From Aldrovandia affinis (lineage: Eukaryota; Chordata; Actinopteri; Notacanthiformes; Halosauridae): a stretch of 64,000 bases of DNA. The stretch lies in NCBI GenBank assembly GCA_029706075.1, contig JAINUG010000132.1:1454501-1518500 (forward strand), written 5' to 3'. Made by a program: the position numbers and the translations under genes. This document shows, piece after piece, positions 63,697 through 64,000 of this stretch. The stretch's first letter is position 1. Every line of letters starts with the position of its first letter. The notes under the pieces were generated by a model that was not told where the DNA came from, made no database searches, and saw only the letters and a list, made by a program, of their open reading frames with translations.

Positions 63697-64000
63697 GTAC
63701 CCCCTAGGGACGCCACCTGGCGGATCACCAACCTGTACCGGATGCCGACACAGGAATTCCTGGATTAGGGAGGGGTCGACGATATGTCTCTCGGGCACCC
63801 AACTGCGTTCCTCGGGACCGTACCCCTCCCAATCCACCAGAAATTGGCGACCACGGCCCCTGCGTCGGACATCCAGCAGGCGGCGAACGGTGTAGACTGG
63901 GCCCCCTTCGATGAGCCGGGGGGGAGGTGGGGTGCGGACAGGAGGGCTAAAACGAGAGACAACATAGGGTTTTAGACGAGACACGTGAAACACAGGATGG
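63667..64000 (-). CDS. Ty3/gypsy chromovirus Pol polyprotein, C-terminal end (partial)
   Basis: The frame enters from beyond the right window edge and has no start here. It reads the integrase C-terminal motif [12 protein letters not shown], a proline-rich linker ([11 protein letters not shown]), then a chromodomain with [37 protein letters not shown] and PSLIQEFL. Chromodomains of this kind steer integration by binding histone marks. The frame continues through the polypurine tract and about ten codons into the LTR before its stop at 63667. No frameshift is visible in this part, so the copy may be fairly young. Upstream gag and pol lie outside the window. Confidence 0.9.
   Translation of the reverse strand, partial: HPVFHVSRLKPYVVSRFSPPVRTPPPPRLIEGGPVYTVRRLLDVRRRGRGRQFLVDWEGYGPEERSWVPERHIVDPSLIQEFLCRHPVQVGDPPGGVPRGYCHVSCSCFP

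Overview
The window looks like 64 kb of a ray-finned fish genome, probably a teleost. It is AT-rich, with long intergenic DNA and many CA/TG microsatellites. It carries tRNA-derived SINEs with an L2-type tail, Tc1-like and hAT-like DNA transposons, and the end of a chromodomain Ty3/gypsy element. The only convincing cellular gene is an intact single-exon SoxB2 transcription factor, Sox21, on the minus strand at 26286-27029. It most resembles the teleost sox21b paralogue. The species cannot be settled from the sequence alone.

Layout: 1-9 kb is mostly featureless AT-rich DNA with two stretches (about 4.7-5.1 and 5.6-6.0 kb) that look like conserved non-coding elements (CNEs). From 9 to 15 kb lie a small hAT-type MITE, a decayed hAT transposase related to ZBED5-like proteins, a SINE fragment and a 254-bp element with near-perfect 35-bp inverted ends. 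From 15 to 26 kb there are CNE-like blocks, two dinucleotide arrays and a 14-bp minisatellite. Sox21 follows, with a GC-richer upstream region. From 28 to 48 kb is a gene desert with several CNE-like blocks, one holding a Sox-POU composite site (42030-42061), and two GC-rich, CpG-bearing islands. From 49 to 58 kb is the repeat-rich part: a Tc1-like element split by a SINE, an L2 LINE 3' end, more SINE copies and a 235-bp hAT-like MITE with an 8-bp target duplication. From 60 to 64 kb are an orphan CpG/TATA promoter-like segment, a CNE-like block, a decayed Tc1-like transposase and the 3' end of a gypsy element that runs off the right edge.

How it fits together: vertebrate SOX21 is known to sit in a gene desert filled with non-coding elements that drive its expression in brain, spinal cord and sense organs. 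A lone Sox21 with many unique, homeodomain- and Sox/POU-site-bearing blocks and no other gene matches that arrangement. All CNE calls rest on sequence texture (unique, non-repeat, motif-bearing) and need cross-species alignment. No CRISPR array, rRNA, functional tRNA or second protein-coding gene was found, and no clearly new biological system. The best leads are the Sox-POU element, the two orphan CpG islands and the 35-bp inverted-repeat element.
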